From the NCBI GenBank assembly GCA_938016265.1, contig CALLWB010000002.1, forward strand, positions 1-64,000: a DNA stretch of 64,000 bases. Reading direction: 5' to 3'. Below are positions 20,501-31,900 of the stretch, in pieces. Position 1 is the stretch's first letter, and each line of letters begins with the position of its first letter. Made by a program: the position numbers and the translations under genes. The notes beneath the pieces are model-generated. The model had not been told where the DNA came from and searched no databases. It saw only the letters and a list, made by a program, of their open reading frames with translations. The stretch comes from an uncultured Saprospiraceae bacterium (GTDB taxonomy: Bacteria; Bacteroidota; Bacteroidia; Chitinophagales; Saprospiraceae).

Positions 20501-20733
20501 AATTAGTGTATGCGGTACCGATTTACGTTTCTGGCGATCACAAGGATTTCCGTCAACAGGCATACAATCTTGCAGTAAATAACAACAATCTGCCTCAATA
20601 CATGCAAGACTTGATAGACGTTGCGCAACATCCTGCAATTTATCCAGGCAACTATCCGATGATCATGGAATATCGACTTCCTGGAAAAAATGTCATAACC
20701 AGTACTCGAAATGTGATAATGATTAAAAATTAA
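14581..20733 (+). CDS. Giant fibronectin type III / unknown beta-rich surface protein
   Basis: 2,050 residues from the ATG at 14581, where a clean signal peptide begins (MRRQIAILITIILM...LCAQ); the frame is open 24 codons further upstream but that would overlap the barrel gene. Residues about 30-170 form an unknown strand-rich N-terminal domain; two fibronectin type III-like domains follow at about 175-290 and 290-385. A hinge of 12 consecutive prolines (residues 507-518) separates this part from a C-terminal region of about 1,500 residues, beta-rich, in which I recognise no family. There is no T9SS sorting domain at the end (…RNVIMIKN). It probably stays in the periplasm or is held at the outer membrane by a partner from the operon. 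Confidence 0.8.
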   Translation: MRRQIAILITIILMTVVQLCAQGPVTAALQTTPPFTPFLQDYTNVGANKLFLTLIMNDNDEQFYQARLKVKITGNGITLETSPLFIPNPLTLNYLIPQQMTGADLAQYFNPNNLTFQGITRQQYLENSALPEGNYTICIQAYDYDRFSEEAISNEACSNIFIIEHVPPVVLTPIGEIEPNTPQNMAIEWQSRHIGAFPVQYTLELYEFHQDYGLTFDQTIDATSYVFQTTTMGITNYQYKPTDPPLKPDQKYIIRVQAKDISNQNYFRNNGYSQIELFTYGAGCQIPTSFDTTSVGVDQINLAWVAAQAGYAKYNVRYRDEGFANSNWYTDEILLNNDHTISDLVPGSTYEIQIKNSCSGGSSTWSPPLSVTTRESTFDEEDFECGASVDAPIVASEPVLLLAGEGDILTVGGFRMQVTEITDGSDGVFSGTGKLSIPWLGKVVNVEFEDIGVNSAQEVFDGEVVAISDGLEALAGLDTTYTVAVGTGFCPPAATVPPAGNPPPNYPPPPPPPPPPPPVNGNGFNNPSAPHTPQLEELEHPDFINGYAYNGNISDLGVTNEFRPERTAYQQTLMQGIGLTQLIKSENRFANIKNGIPVGFQNEVNLPIGVARDTSNQLLALDGMVFTASGAKVDVYFVADIKSTGEKLVFSARDVEFSRGGFTGNPRLELNSNVSVVLNANMRLTIMGDESKTFVAFDCKGVTSMGIDAEIEFCRGKLIPWNDSTYAPIKDVTENVTARFEATMPEWGEFTAAVDIDPFVVRDLDSVVWRVKTAIFDFSTSETPDMVTFPENYEHPNFTDGSTAGWKGFYIQEASVSFPSFSKDTTKQKPITLKATDLIIDEVGFTSALAAYNLIQVDTGTVGSWAFGLDTLEIVIKANQFQSVQFNGQVRLPVFREDRNLSYAAFIQPGSRYDFEVALLDTLEIALWRAEAQFYPNSSIGMAYEDGEISGRATLNGWAQINAKVGSTDTLKIPRVNFQNFKVTTNKKAIEAIGTWSYTNMAAPADTTKRGKERLANFPLTINSITIGQHPEELDWYGLKIDADLHLMPDTTGGFSAGGAIAIYGSIDENNKPKFEKVEVSRLEVHASGAGYKLDGGLVFFEDDPVYGTGIKGALQVEFKPGLKVAAVAQFGVMKNNGNPYRYFYADALMKSETGVAIGTTGTALFGFGGGIYYHMRQMGFRSELPEGVSPVPPDTDPMMELGMSLSGVRYLPTPDKILGIKATVIAGTVRPEAFNGDLTFEIAFDLDDFSIEYIGFQGNGYFMTPPPVPPSTERGDPTVRANVAMSYDFNNEVLHAILQVYVYMHGGALKGSYENNLVGSAIIHFAGKDDWYIHIGHPPTDGDEFYTERDLAGNQVQKQPISLSAQIPGLDVPLGTLKGYLCMGSSLPDLPPLPATVTNILDMGDRERNESLASSGGGFMFGAAMEANTGRQEFAIFYGEFAMGVGVDIMLKNFGQDAYCLGRTGPVGIDGWYAMGQMWAYVGMDIGIHVDIFGYSGDYSIIEAYLAAALQAELPNPVWARGVVGGRYSILGGLIKGKCQFEVELGERCELVGGDVLAGVKIISAVSPEDQAAPVDVFNTPQAAFNMPINEIFSMKDRDGNKVEFRASLDKFEIRDNGVPVIGSLKWNATNDVVAFESFEILPGKRELDVYVRVTFEKKEIGKSWVPLMHQGSRAEEIHESKFTTGEAPDFIPHDNVAFSYPIISQFNYLKDEYTGRSYMQLKRGQQYLFENNPDFARKVQYSTVGENGSILTENASLIYDTAKREVTYDMYSGLQNNTIYKTSFINIPVGPNGPIDRNVRQDSLEIDGVGGEITIQQKQLDGTIKTLVEKEFFEMHFKTSQHNTFVQKIEALDVSAPWSFPVETAVFEVGVNMENSETFDKFEIAGYNDVAPLITYSADLNTNWFENTVKPITYENFPNAAYNINISWREDAELYGVPPSRAIKFRQTVMDKILTTDEVSINSPFALPNFSELVYAVPIYVSGDHKDFRQQAYNLAVNNNNLPQYMQDLIDVAQHPAIYPGNYPMIMEYRLPGKNVITSTRNVIMIKN
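16108..16134 (+). repeat. CCA trinucleotide microsatellite (proline hinge)
   Basis: Nine CCA codons in tandem inside the giant Fn3 gene, preceded by CCA-CCT-CCG, together giving 12 prolines in a row. Slippage here would alter hinge length in whole codons and keep the frame. Confidence 0.9.
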
Positions 20734-20757
20734 ATGAACCACGCTAATAATAAGAAA

Positions 20758-22887
20758 ATGAAAAATCTTAGCATCATCCTTCTTTTGTTTGTCTCTTCAG
20801 CGCTTTTTGCTCAAGGCCAGAAAGATGCCATTAAAGCACTAGCAAAAACAGATGGCACCTCTATTCTACTTCGTTGGGCACCAACTACCTCTGACGCATG
20901 GGAACATAGTAATGAAGTCGGATATCAAGTCCAACGATTTACGATTTATAGAAATGGAGAGTTATTGCCTCCTGCAGTAAGAAGAGAGCCATTTTTGCTC
21001 ACACCAACTCCAATAAAACCGGCAACCGAAGCAGTTTGGAAGGAACTAATGGCCAGAGACAACTTCGCTCCTATTGCTGCTCAGGCAATATTTGGTAAAA
21101 CATTTTCGTCCTCTACGGCAACCAACGATGACTTACTGAAAATTGTCGATCAGGTTAGAGAACGAGAAAACAGACATGGGTTCGCCCTCTTCAGCGCAGA
21201 TCAATCCTACGAAACTGCAATAGCTTGCGGCCTGGCATTCAAGGACACCAGAGCAAAAGCTAACGAAAAATATGTCTACCGTGTTTTCCCGGCTACTCCT
21301 GGACAAACTCCAATAGATACAGGCTATACCTCAATTGCAGTCTCCGAAGTAGTTGAGCTCCCAAAACCGTTTGGGCTGAAAGCAGAATTTGCAGACAAAA
21401 AAGTTCGCCTTACCTGGAATGACGAATACCTTGCTAGAACCTATTCCGCTTATTATGTAGAACGATCCGATGACAATGGACAAACCTTCAAAATGGTCAG
21501 CGATTTGCCTGTGATCAATCCTGAACCTGCAAAAAAAGGAGCAGGTGGTGATTTCGCGTTTTATTTGGACGAGCTGGAAGAAAACAATAAGGTATATCAC
21601 TTTAGATTAAAAGGTAAGACCCCTTTCGGGGAATTTGGCCCACCTTCCGATCCAGTAATTGGTGCAGGAAGACCAGCAGCATTAGGAGTGCATCCTCATG
21701 TAAAAAGTGCCACCTTGATGCCTCAAAACCAATTCTTAATTGAGTGGGAATTCCCAGAAGAATTTGTATCAAAAGTAAAAGAATTTAAAATACAACGCGC
21801 AGATAAAGCAGAAGGACCATTTACAGATATTTCTACTGCTCCTGCAACGGCAACCAGTTATACGCATACCAATCCTAAGTCGACCAATTATTATCGAGTG
21901 GTTGCTGTAGATGAAACTGGCAATTTAGCTGGTTCGTATCCTAGATTAGCCCAGTTTGATGACGATACTCCACCTGCACTTCCCACCAACATTCGGGGAC
22001 AAATAGATTCTACAGGAAAAATGACCATTACCTGGACACCAGGTGAAGAAGAAGACCTCCTTGGATATCGGGTCTTTTTGGCAAACAATCCAGATGCTGA
22101 ATATACCCAAATCACCCGCGATCCGGTGTTTGCAAAAGGGTTTGTCGATTCAGTGAGTATGAACACCTTAAGTAAAAACGTACATATCAAAGTAATGGCA
22201 GTCGATTTTAGGTATAATAAATCAAAATTTTCAGCGCCAATAGTAGTCGTTCGTCCAGACAATATACCGCCAACCGCTCCGGTATTCTCCGACCTTCAAG
22301 CGACAAAGGAAGGGATCACATTTAGCTGGATACCAAGTAGTAGTATTGATGTAGTTTCCTACGAATTGCAGAAGGCAGCAAGAGATACCGAGGACTGGTC
22401 TACCTTCAAAACATACTCCGCTGATTCGATCAACGCATTCACCCCCAAAATAATCGTTTCAGACAAGGAAGCAGACAGAGGTGTCTACTATCAATACCGA
22501 TTAGTAGTTACCGACCTAGCAGGACTGACTACAATTACCCAACCTATTATAGCGGTGCGCACCGATACCGGTATCCGCAAACCAATTTCTAAGTTTGAAG
22601 CTGAAGCCGACCGAGCTAAAAAAGCAGTACGCCTCACCTGGGAAGGAGAAAACAATGAAAATCTAACCCGGTTTTTAATTTACCGGTCCATTGGAAAAAA
22701 TGGTACAATGAAAGAATATGAAGGCATCGCTCCAGAAGCAGCAAAAATCAAACATCGAAAACTAACTCTTTTTGAGTTTAGTGATAATCTCGTAAAAATG
22801 AACACCAGCTATACCTATCGAGTGCAGGCCATTTACAACAATGGAGCTAGATCAATTCTAAGCCAGCCATTAACTGTCAATTATTAA
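20758..22887 (+). CDS. Secreted multi-fibronectin type III protein
   Basis: 709 residues from the ATG at 20758, where the signal peptide starts in the usual form (MKNLSIILLLF...LFAQ). An in-frame ATG at 20734, directly touching the previous stop, is an alternative that only lengthens the N-terminus by 8 residues. The body consists of about five to six fibronectin type III-like domains (examples: VRLTWNDEYLARTYSAYYVE, MTITWTPGEEEDLLGYRVFL, ITFSWIPSSSIDVVSYELQ, VRLTWEGENNENLTRFLIY). No sorting domain at the C-terminus. Third gene of the operon, 24 bases after the giant Fn3 gene and 24 before the SprB-repeat gene. Likely a structural partner of its two giant neighbours; exact role unknown. Confidence 0.82.
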   Translation: MKNLSIILLLFVSSALFAQGQKDAIKALAKTDGTSILLRWAPTTSDAWEHSNEVGYQVQRFTIYRNGELLPPAVRREPFLLTPTPIKPATEAVWKELMARDNFAPIAAQAIFGKTFSSSTATNDDLLKIVDQVRERENRHGFALFSADQSYETAIACGLAFKDTRAKANEKYVYRVFPATPGQTPIDTGYTSIAVSEVVELPKPFGLKAEFADKKVRLTWNDEYLARTYSAYYVERSDDNGQTFKMVSDLPVINPEPAKKGAGGDFAFYLDELEENNKVYHFRLKGKTPFGEFGPPSDPVIGAGRPAALGVHPHVKSATLMPQNQFLIEWEFPEEFVSKVKEFKIQRADKAEGPFTDISTAPATATSYTHTNPKSTNYYRVVAVDETGNLAGSYPRLAQFDDDTPPALPTNIRGQIDSTGKMTITWTPGEEEDLLGYRVFLANNPDAEYTQITRDPVFAKGFVDSVSMNTLSKNVHIKVMAVDFRYNKSKFSAPIVVVRPDNIPPTAPVFSDLQATKEGITFSWIPSSSIDVVSYELQKAARDTEDWSTFKTYSADSINAFTPKIIVSDKEADRGVYYQYRLVVTDLAGLTTITQPIIAVRTDTGIRKPISKFEAEADRAKKAVRLTWEGENNENLTRFLIYRSIGKNGTMKEYEGIAPEAAKIKHRKLTLFEFSDNLVKMNTSYTYRVQAIYNNGARSILSQPLTVNY

Positions 22888-22911
22888 GAACAATCCAAAA
22901 TCACAATTATT

Positions 22912-25900
22912 ATGCGATTCTTAAAATATATCATAATCTTCTGCTTAACAGGTACCTTAACCCCGGCAATTGGCCAGGACTACACTATCGATCTGTACCT
23001 GATTGAAGAGTGCGCCTACCAAGCAGATGAAGGCAACGGTTCAGAGCAAGTCTGGAATACAAGATGGGCATGGAGTGCAAATGAGTCCTGGTCTAGTTGG
23101 GATTGTACGAAAAGAACCATGGGTATTGGCTGTACCAATTGGTACCATCTAAATAATGGATTAGGCTTTTATTTCAGTACACGCAGTTATACTGGATCAT
23201 CAATTTCGCCAACAAGTGCCTATCTATATCTCGATTCACAAGGGTTTGAAAATGATTGGTGGGGAAGTTGCGATTATAATGGTGGAGATGATCATTTTGA
23301 TAACAACAGGAATTCTAACAACGCTATCTCTTCCACAAATATATTCAATAGTATTACATCTTTAAATTTCACAAATGTTATCAATGCAAATACTGGTTAT
23401 CACTTTAACAGAGAATATACAAACCTTTCTAGATATCGATTTACCTATAAAGTCAAATACAACGTCGCTGCACCACCCTACCTAAATGAAGTTGGAAGTG
23501 TAACCAATGCAAAGTGCGCAGGGGAAGGTATTGAATTGACAACGGAAAAACCTAGCAATCGTTGGAGCGGCCTTCGGTATAAATGGCAGTTACAAACAGA
23601 GTCTGCTCCATTTTCAAATATCTGGTCAGATCAAGGTAGCCCTAACTACAGTTATTCCAGTGACAATAACGAAGTGGTTTCAGCCCCTAGTGATGCCATT
23701 GTTCCAACAGGCAGACGTTTTCGCTATACAGTAAGATATGAAAAACATTCTGGAGTAAAAGTATTCCGATCACCGGAAATGTCTAGCGCTCCTTTCATCA
23801 AAGCAGCCCCCGCTGCATCAGATATCAGCTTCTCCAACACTAATATTACTTGCCAAGGAACACCTGGTCAAATTGTAGCAACAGCTACTGGAGGCGGTGG
23901 CAGTTATAGCTATTTTTGCAGATTTAATGGCACTGGAAACAATCAGTCGGTAACTATTAATTCTTCTGGGAGTGCCAATACATTTCCAGCAGCAAATGAG
24001 GGATGGTATACAATTACAACAACGACCAATGGAAATGAAGGATGCATCTATTCTGAACAAACCTATATCTCTGAAAACGTCCTGACCAAAACCGGCGAAT
24101 CCTTTACAGACGTTTCTTGCTTAAATGCCAATGATGCAAAAATAACTATTAGCTTTAGCGGAGGACTTGGCAATTATGATGTCGAATATACAAGTGATGG
24201 AGCAAATACATGGACAAATTCCCAAACAACGGCTGTAGGAGGAAATTACACTGTTTCTAATTTAGCCTCAGGTGCTACGCATCAAGTAAGAGTAATAGCT
24301 TCGGACGGTTGTATTATCAAATCAAGTACTTATACACCAACAAACCCAAGTGCAGTTACGGCTTCTATAACTGGATCTACTAATCCATCTTGCTATTTCG
24401 GTTCGGATGGGACCATTAGTTTAGACATATCTGGAGGAACACCACCCTATCAGATCTCCACCTATCAATGTGTTCCATCGATTGTTAGTAATTTGACTGT
24501 AGTCGGACAAGATGTTACCGGCCTTTCTGCTGGTTGCTATGAGCTTGTTGTTATGGATGCAAATGGATGTGAAAACAGTTCTTACCTTGAAGTAAGCCTC
24601 TTCAATCCTCTTCAATTTACAATGGATACAACCAACACAAAAACAAACCCATCATGCGGGGGTAATGGAGATGGAACAATAACGATCAATTACAGTGGTG
24701 GAACACCTCCTTATACTTATAAACTTAACAATACTATCGTCGGGAATGGATCAAACCTGAGTTATACCTATACAGGTTTGTTTGCTGGCTCCTATCAAGC
24801 AGAGGCTATTGATAGTAAGGGGTGTCAAATTATTGCGTTTTTTAGTTTATCTGATCCAAGCAACCTAATTTTATTTGTTGATAATGTCCTACCTGTTAGT
24901 TGCTTTGATATACCTACAGGAATGGAAGATGGGGCAATACAACTATCTGGTTTTGGAGGAACCCTCCCATATGAGTACTCGTTTGACGGAGGACAAACCT
25001 GGACAACATCATCTGACACTACAAACCTCAAGGATGACGGATACCAATGCATAGTAAGAGATGCTAACGGATGTACGGAGAACCAAACAGTTTATGTAGA
25101 CAGAAATGAACAAATTCTAGCCGTACTTAACGGAGTAGAAAGTCCAGGGTGTTATGGATATTTAGGGTTCGTCAGAATTCAACGGTTTGGTCGATCATCA
25201 GACTTTTCAAATCCTATTGAATATTACGACCAATGGCTGGTAAGCTCTGCCGGAGACACCATAGTTGCTGATTTTGCAGGGAATACAGATGTTTATTATT
25301 ACAGTCTTTTGCCAGATACTTATACCTTTACCATGATGGATACAGTGAATGGTTGTTTAGAAACAACATTCATTCCTCCTTTTACAATTACAGAACCAGA
25401 TTCGTTGTATTTAGAATTGGTTTCCAGCGCAGATAATCTCTGTAACAATGGCGCTACAGGAGAAATCGTGGTAGAAATAAAGGGAGGACAAAAACCACAT
25501 ACCGTTGCCGCTACAATTTCACAATCCGGCAATCCTTACTTCGACCCGATTACCACTGATAGTATAGTATATACGTTTAGCAATTTAGCGGCCGGCACCT
25601 ATGATGTAATTGTAGGAAATGATGAATCTATGGGTGCAAAAACAGCTAATTCTGCACCTACAGATTTTTACCTTTACAATTGTACAGATACCTTGACCGT
25701 AGTTATTGGAGAGCCTCAAGTCCTCGATGTCATCACGACCAATACAACTCCAAATGGTGTGGTAGGATGCGACCCGCCAGACGGGCAATTGACATCTGTA
25801 GTTACAGGAGGTACTTCTCCATATCGGTATTTACTGTTTGATAATAATATAGGATATATAGATACTATTCTAACAAATATTTTTGATAGTATACCGGCAG

Positions 25901-28900
25901 GTACCTACTATGTAGATGTGTTGGATGTAAATGATTGTCTCTTTTACGCTCCAACCTCCACAACGCTTGCCCCACGACCGCAAACGCTTCAGGCTCAGAT
26001 AGCCTATCAAACCGAAATTACCTGCCCTGGAGGTGATAATGATACTACAGTTGTCTCTGTCATACAAGGTAGTGAGCCAGATTCAGGACCTTACGAGTAC
26101 TCCACCGATGGCTTTAGCTTTTCTTCGCAAGACACATTTATAAATTTAGGTGCTGGAACCTTTGATTTTTTCGTGCGGGATACTTTTGGATGTATTGCTA
26201 CGATAAATCATGTTATTTCAGAACCATTTGCAGACGAATTAAGTGTATATATTGGCGCTCCACCTTCCTGCACCGACAACACCACCTACATTACGGTAGA
26301 TGGTATTGCCTTATCTAGTGCATTTCCTCATGCGATGTATTGGGTGTTGCCCGAAGGAGATTCCCTTTTACCAGGCTCTGAGTTCGAACTTGATTTTTAT
26401 GGGAATTCTTTCCATAGCGTTGAAATTCCCTTAAACCAATATCAGTTATTTTATATAGAGGATGGGAATGGCTGTCGTGTTTTTCTAGACACTATTGTAA
26501 GAACAACTACTCCGATAGTTCCTAACTTCGACATAACAAATGTCTCGTGTTTTGGCGAAGGAGACGGCGCCCTAACAGTAAATGCTTCTGGTGGAACTGC
26601 ACCGTATAGCTATTCCTTTGATGGTAATGCACCTAGTGTTCAAAATTCGTTAACCAATTTGAGTCCTGGACCAATTGTAGTAGATATCATTGATAGTGGT
26701 GGCTGCTCCTACAAAGAAACTATTTATATTGATGGAAGTACTTTTTTAGATCTTACACTAGCTTCTACGGTTGATGCGCTTTGCGGAACAGGAGGAGAAA
26801 TCCATGTCAACTCAGGTTATACCGACGGCCATGAATTTTCTTTAGACAGCATAACATGGCAATATGATACGACGTTCCTAAATGTAATCGCTGGAACTTA
26901 TGATGTTTTTGCTCGTGATACTGCCACCCTTTGTACAGAAACTATTTCAGTTACTATAAATGGAACAGGGAATGTAGCCTCCAACCCAACAGCTACAAAC
27001 AATTCCTGTAATGGAGAAAGTAATGGATCTGCCTCCGCTTTCCCTGCTTCAGGAACACCTCCATATACTTATCTATGGAGCAATGGAGCAACAGACAGAG
27101 ACATCAGCAATTTAGCAGAAGGTACCTATACCTATACAATTACTGACAATGCGGGATGTTCTGGCACAGGAAGTGTCACCTTAACCGACCCAACAATTTT
27201 AATAGCTACAGCTTCCGAGTCTATGGCCGCGGATTGTGGTGCTGCCACTGGAGATGCCTTTGTATCTATATCGGGAGGTACAGGAAATTATTCTATCATT
27301 TGGGATAACACCCCTGCACTTAATCAACAAACGGCTTCTGGTATTGCACCGGGAGTACATACTGTTTTAGTCACTGATGACAACGGATGTACTGCGACCT
27401 CTTCTACTACGATTACCAGTTCAGCAGGAATTAGTTTGTCCTTGGTCAATGCAGTAAACGATGCTTGTGGTAAGTCGATAGGTAGTGTAGAAGTTGCTCC
27501 TACTGGAGCGGCTGTATTCGAGTATTTCTGGGATCATGATTTAGCCCTGGATTCTCCAATCGCAACTGGCTTGCCAGCTGGCACCTATCAAGTTTTCGTT
27601 ACTGACGTGAATAATTGTACCGCTTCTTACGAACAGATTGTACTAGACGATCCAGGACCAAATTTAGGTTTCCCGATCCGAAACAACAGTATTTGTACAG
27701 ATGATAATGGAAGCATTATTTTAAATATCACAAGTGGAACACCTCCATATACCTACAATTGGGCACACACTGCCGACAATGTATCAACAGTAACAGGTCT
27801 GTCGGCCGGAAATTACATGTGTACCATTACAGACGCTAGAGGGTGTACCACAAACTATGATGATGGGATTGGATTTACTCCTGGGCCAATGGCTTCGATT
27901 GCCACCTCGACCAACACCACTTGTGGTCAAAATGACGGTAGTATTTCAGTCGCAGCAGCTATGGGCACTTCTCCCTATACATATGCATGGAGTCATTCCA
28001 CGACAGTGGCCTCCCCTACTGCAAATAATCTGGCCGCAGGAAACTATACTATAACTGTTTCGGATGCAAACGGATGTCCTTCAACTGTCGGGATAACCCT
28101 GACCAATTCGAATGGGCTAAATGCTTCGATCGGAACAGTCGTCAATAGTAATTGTGGGAACAACGATGGAAGTATTCAAGTCAATGCTTCTAATGGAATA
28201 CCACCATATACTTACAATTGGAGTCACGACAATATGATCACCACCGCATTGGCAAATGGCCTTTCGGCAAATGCTTATACCATAACAGTTACCGATGCGG
28301 CAGGTTGCGAAAATGTGCTTAACCAAACGATAACAGATACTCCAGCACCAACGTTATCCTTAACCAATGCAACAGATTCAGACTGTACTGAAGGCAACGG
28401 AAGTATTTCCTTAGCAGTAACAAGCGGAACGGCTCCATTTAATTATAATTGGTCACCTGCTGCTGCAAACAGTGCTTTGATTAGCAATCTAAATTCAGGT
28501 ACATATTTGGTGACGGTGACCGATGTAAATGGATGTACCGATACCTTTAGCCAAACGATACAATTTAATGCAAGTCCTGTTGCTTCAATTGGTTCTTCAA
28601 CAGGAACAACTTGTGGGCAAAATGATGGTAGCATAACTGTCTCTGTATCTGGTGGTGCAATGCCGCTTACCTATACATGGAGTCATTCCACGACAGTGGC
28701 AACAGCAACCGCTAACAACCTACTTGCAGGAGCTTACACTATAACAGTAACGGACAATAAAGGCTGTTCTTCGACTACAGGAACCACCCTATCGGATAGC
28801 AACCCACTGACCGCTGCTTTCATAAATACAGTCAATCCAACCTGCGGAGGTGCAAACGGAAGTTTGGAGGTAAGTCCTATGAATGGAACGGCACCTTACG

Positions 28901-31900
28901 TCTATAGTTGGAGCCATGACAATTTGCTATCTATACCAATTGCAAATGGACTGGGAAGTGGCTCTTATACCGTTACCGTAACTGACAATACTGGTGTTTG
29001 TACTACTATTTTAACTACGACTATTAACTCTGCAACAGGTCCTGCAGCTTCTACTCAAAATGTACAGAATTCCATTTGTGCAGAAGGGAATGGATCAATT
29101 TCAATAACAGTGGCAGGTGGAGCAATTCCTATTTCGTACTCCTGGAGTCACAATAATGGATTGAATAGTCCAACAGCAAACAACTTGATGTCTGGTAGTT
29201 ATACGGTAACTGCGACAGACAATAACGGATGCACCAGTATTGTTACTGAATCTGTTTCGTTGGAAGCAGCGCCGGCTATTTCTATTTCTTCTTCAACAAA
29301 TACAGCTTGTAATACTAATACAGGGACAATTTCCACCATTTCAAGTGGAGGAACAGCACCTTTCACTTATAATTGGAGTTCAGGAGACTCAGGACCAATG
29401 GCGACAGGATTAGATGTTGGTAACTATACTGTTACGATTACCGACGCAAATGGATGTACAGATACGGCCTCTGGAAATGTAAACGAATTTCCTTCTCCTA
29501 TGGCTAATATCAATATGGTTATAAACACCTCTTGTGGGCAATCTATTGGTTCAATTCAGGCGTCTGGTTTAGGAGGACTTCCTCCATACACTTTCTTATG
29601 GAGTAATTCTGCTACGACAGCAAGTATTAGCAATTTGCCTTCTGCCAGCTATACCTTAACGGTAACAGATGCTAATGGTTGCGAGGGTGTTCAAGTTGCA
29701 ACAATAAGTGATGCCGGAGGGCCTGTCATTTCTTTGATGACTTCTGCCAATGCTAATTGTGGACAGAGTACAGGATCAGCAACGGTAACTGTAAGTAGTG
29801 GCACTCCACCTTACAATTTTGACTGGCAGGACAATCTAACCAATACCGTCTCGACTACGAATACAGCAACTGGCCTGGCTCCAGGATCCTATAATGTGAA
29901 TGTTTCAGATGCTAACACCTGTCAAACAAATCTAACCGTTGTGATTGGAGATAATCCAGGACCAACAGTAAGCCAGGGTACAGTAATCGGAACCTCTTGT
30001 AATGGTGGCGCAGATGGTAGTGCAACTGCAACCGTAACTGGAGGAAATATTCCCTATCAATATTCATGGAGTAATAGTCAAACTACAGCAACCGCAACCG
30101 GACTGTCAGTAGGATCCTATAGCGTAACTGTGACGGATAATTTAGGATGTACAGAAACTCTGGGTGTTTCCATTTCAGAACCAGCAATGTTGAATGCTTC
30201 TGCTGGAGCAACTGTTGACCCGTCTTGTGCTGGGAGTAATGACGGTAGTGCAACGGTAAATGCAACTGGAGGAACAGGTGGACTTAGTTTTGAATGGAAT
30301 GATGCAAATGGACAATTAGGCGCTACAGCAATTAATCTACCCGCAGGAAATTATGTTGTATCAGTAACTGATAGTAATGGATGTTTGGCAACAGTAGGCT
30401 ACACGCTTACCGATCCAACAGCAATCAGTTTATCTACTTCTTCTGTCCAACCTACTTGTTTTGGTTCTATTGGTAGTGCAACTGCTAATGCAAGTGGAGG
30501 AACCGGAGCACTGAGTTATTTATGGAATGATACTAATAATCAGACAACTGCAACAGCAACAGGTCTGGCTGCAGGAACTTACATCGTGAGTGTTACCGAT
30601 ATGAATGGCTGTGTTACTACAGCTTCTGAGACACTGAGTTCTTCAAGTATGGTGATGCTTTCACAAGGATCTATAACCGAGGAGAGTTGTGGTGGAGGAG
30701 CAGATGGTGCAGCTACTGTGCTAGTTGCAGGAGGCTCCACACCTTACAATTACCTTTGGGATGATATGAATAACCAAACCACTGCAACCGCTTCTGGACT
30801 TACAGCAGGAAATTATATGGTATCCGTATCGGATTCGAATGGATGTTCTAGTACACTTGCTTTTGTTGTGAATGTTGCGCCTTCTATAACACTCAGTTCT
30901 GGAGGAACTCAGAATCCGGCTTGTGCAGGAGATAACACTGGGTCGGCAACTGTCGTTGCAGCAGGAGGAAGTGGAGTTTTCTTATATCTTTGGAATGATC
31001 CTAATGGCCAAACAAGTAATACTGCTACTGGCTTAGCAGCAGGTACGTACACCGTTACAGTAACAGATAATGTTGGTTGTAGTGAGACAACAAGTTTCAA
31101 CCTAACGGATCCGATGGCTTTAACTGGAAGTGCATCTATAGTTATGCAGCCAAACTGTCAAGGATCGCTGGATGGTATTGTAATGGTTGCCGCTTCTGGT
31201 GGTATTGGAACTTATACCTACTTGTGGAATGACGCTGCTAGTCAGAATACGGCTTCTGCAAATGGTCTCGCGGCTGGCAATTATACGGTCACGGTGTCTG
31301 ATGCGAATGGATGTTCCATTACGGCCTCGGTTATGTTGACTGCACCGCAATCTATTGTATTAACTCAGGGAACCGTTTCAGATGTTCTTTGTAATGGCAC
31401 CCAAACGGGAAGTGCTGCGGTAATTGCAGCGAATGGTGCAGGCGGGTATACCTATTTATGGGATGATCCTTCCTTCCAAATGACCGCAACCGCTACTAGT
31501 TTGGCGGTTGGAACGTATACTGTTTTAGTAACCGATATTAATGGCTGTACAGCGACTTTAGACTTCACCATAAATGAACCTGGTAGTTTATCGGTAAGCA
31601 ATTCTACTTCTACAAATATTTCTTGTAATGGAGATAATGACGGATCGATTTCCCTTACTACAAGTGGTGGAACATTGCCTTATACGTATTCCTGGAATAC
31701 CGGGGCTACTGCTTCTAGCATATCTAATCTCTCTGCTGGAAACTATAGCGTAAGTATTTTGGATGCGAATGGATGCAACATTAACGAAAGTTATACCTTA
31801 ACAGAACCTGATTTACTTGGTATCTCTGCTTCAAGCATAATAAATCCTGCTTGTGCGGGAGATAACAACGGTTCGATAACTGTTATAGCAAGTGGCGGAA

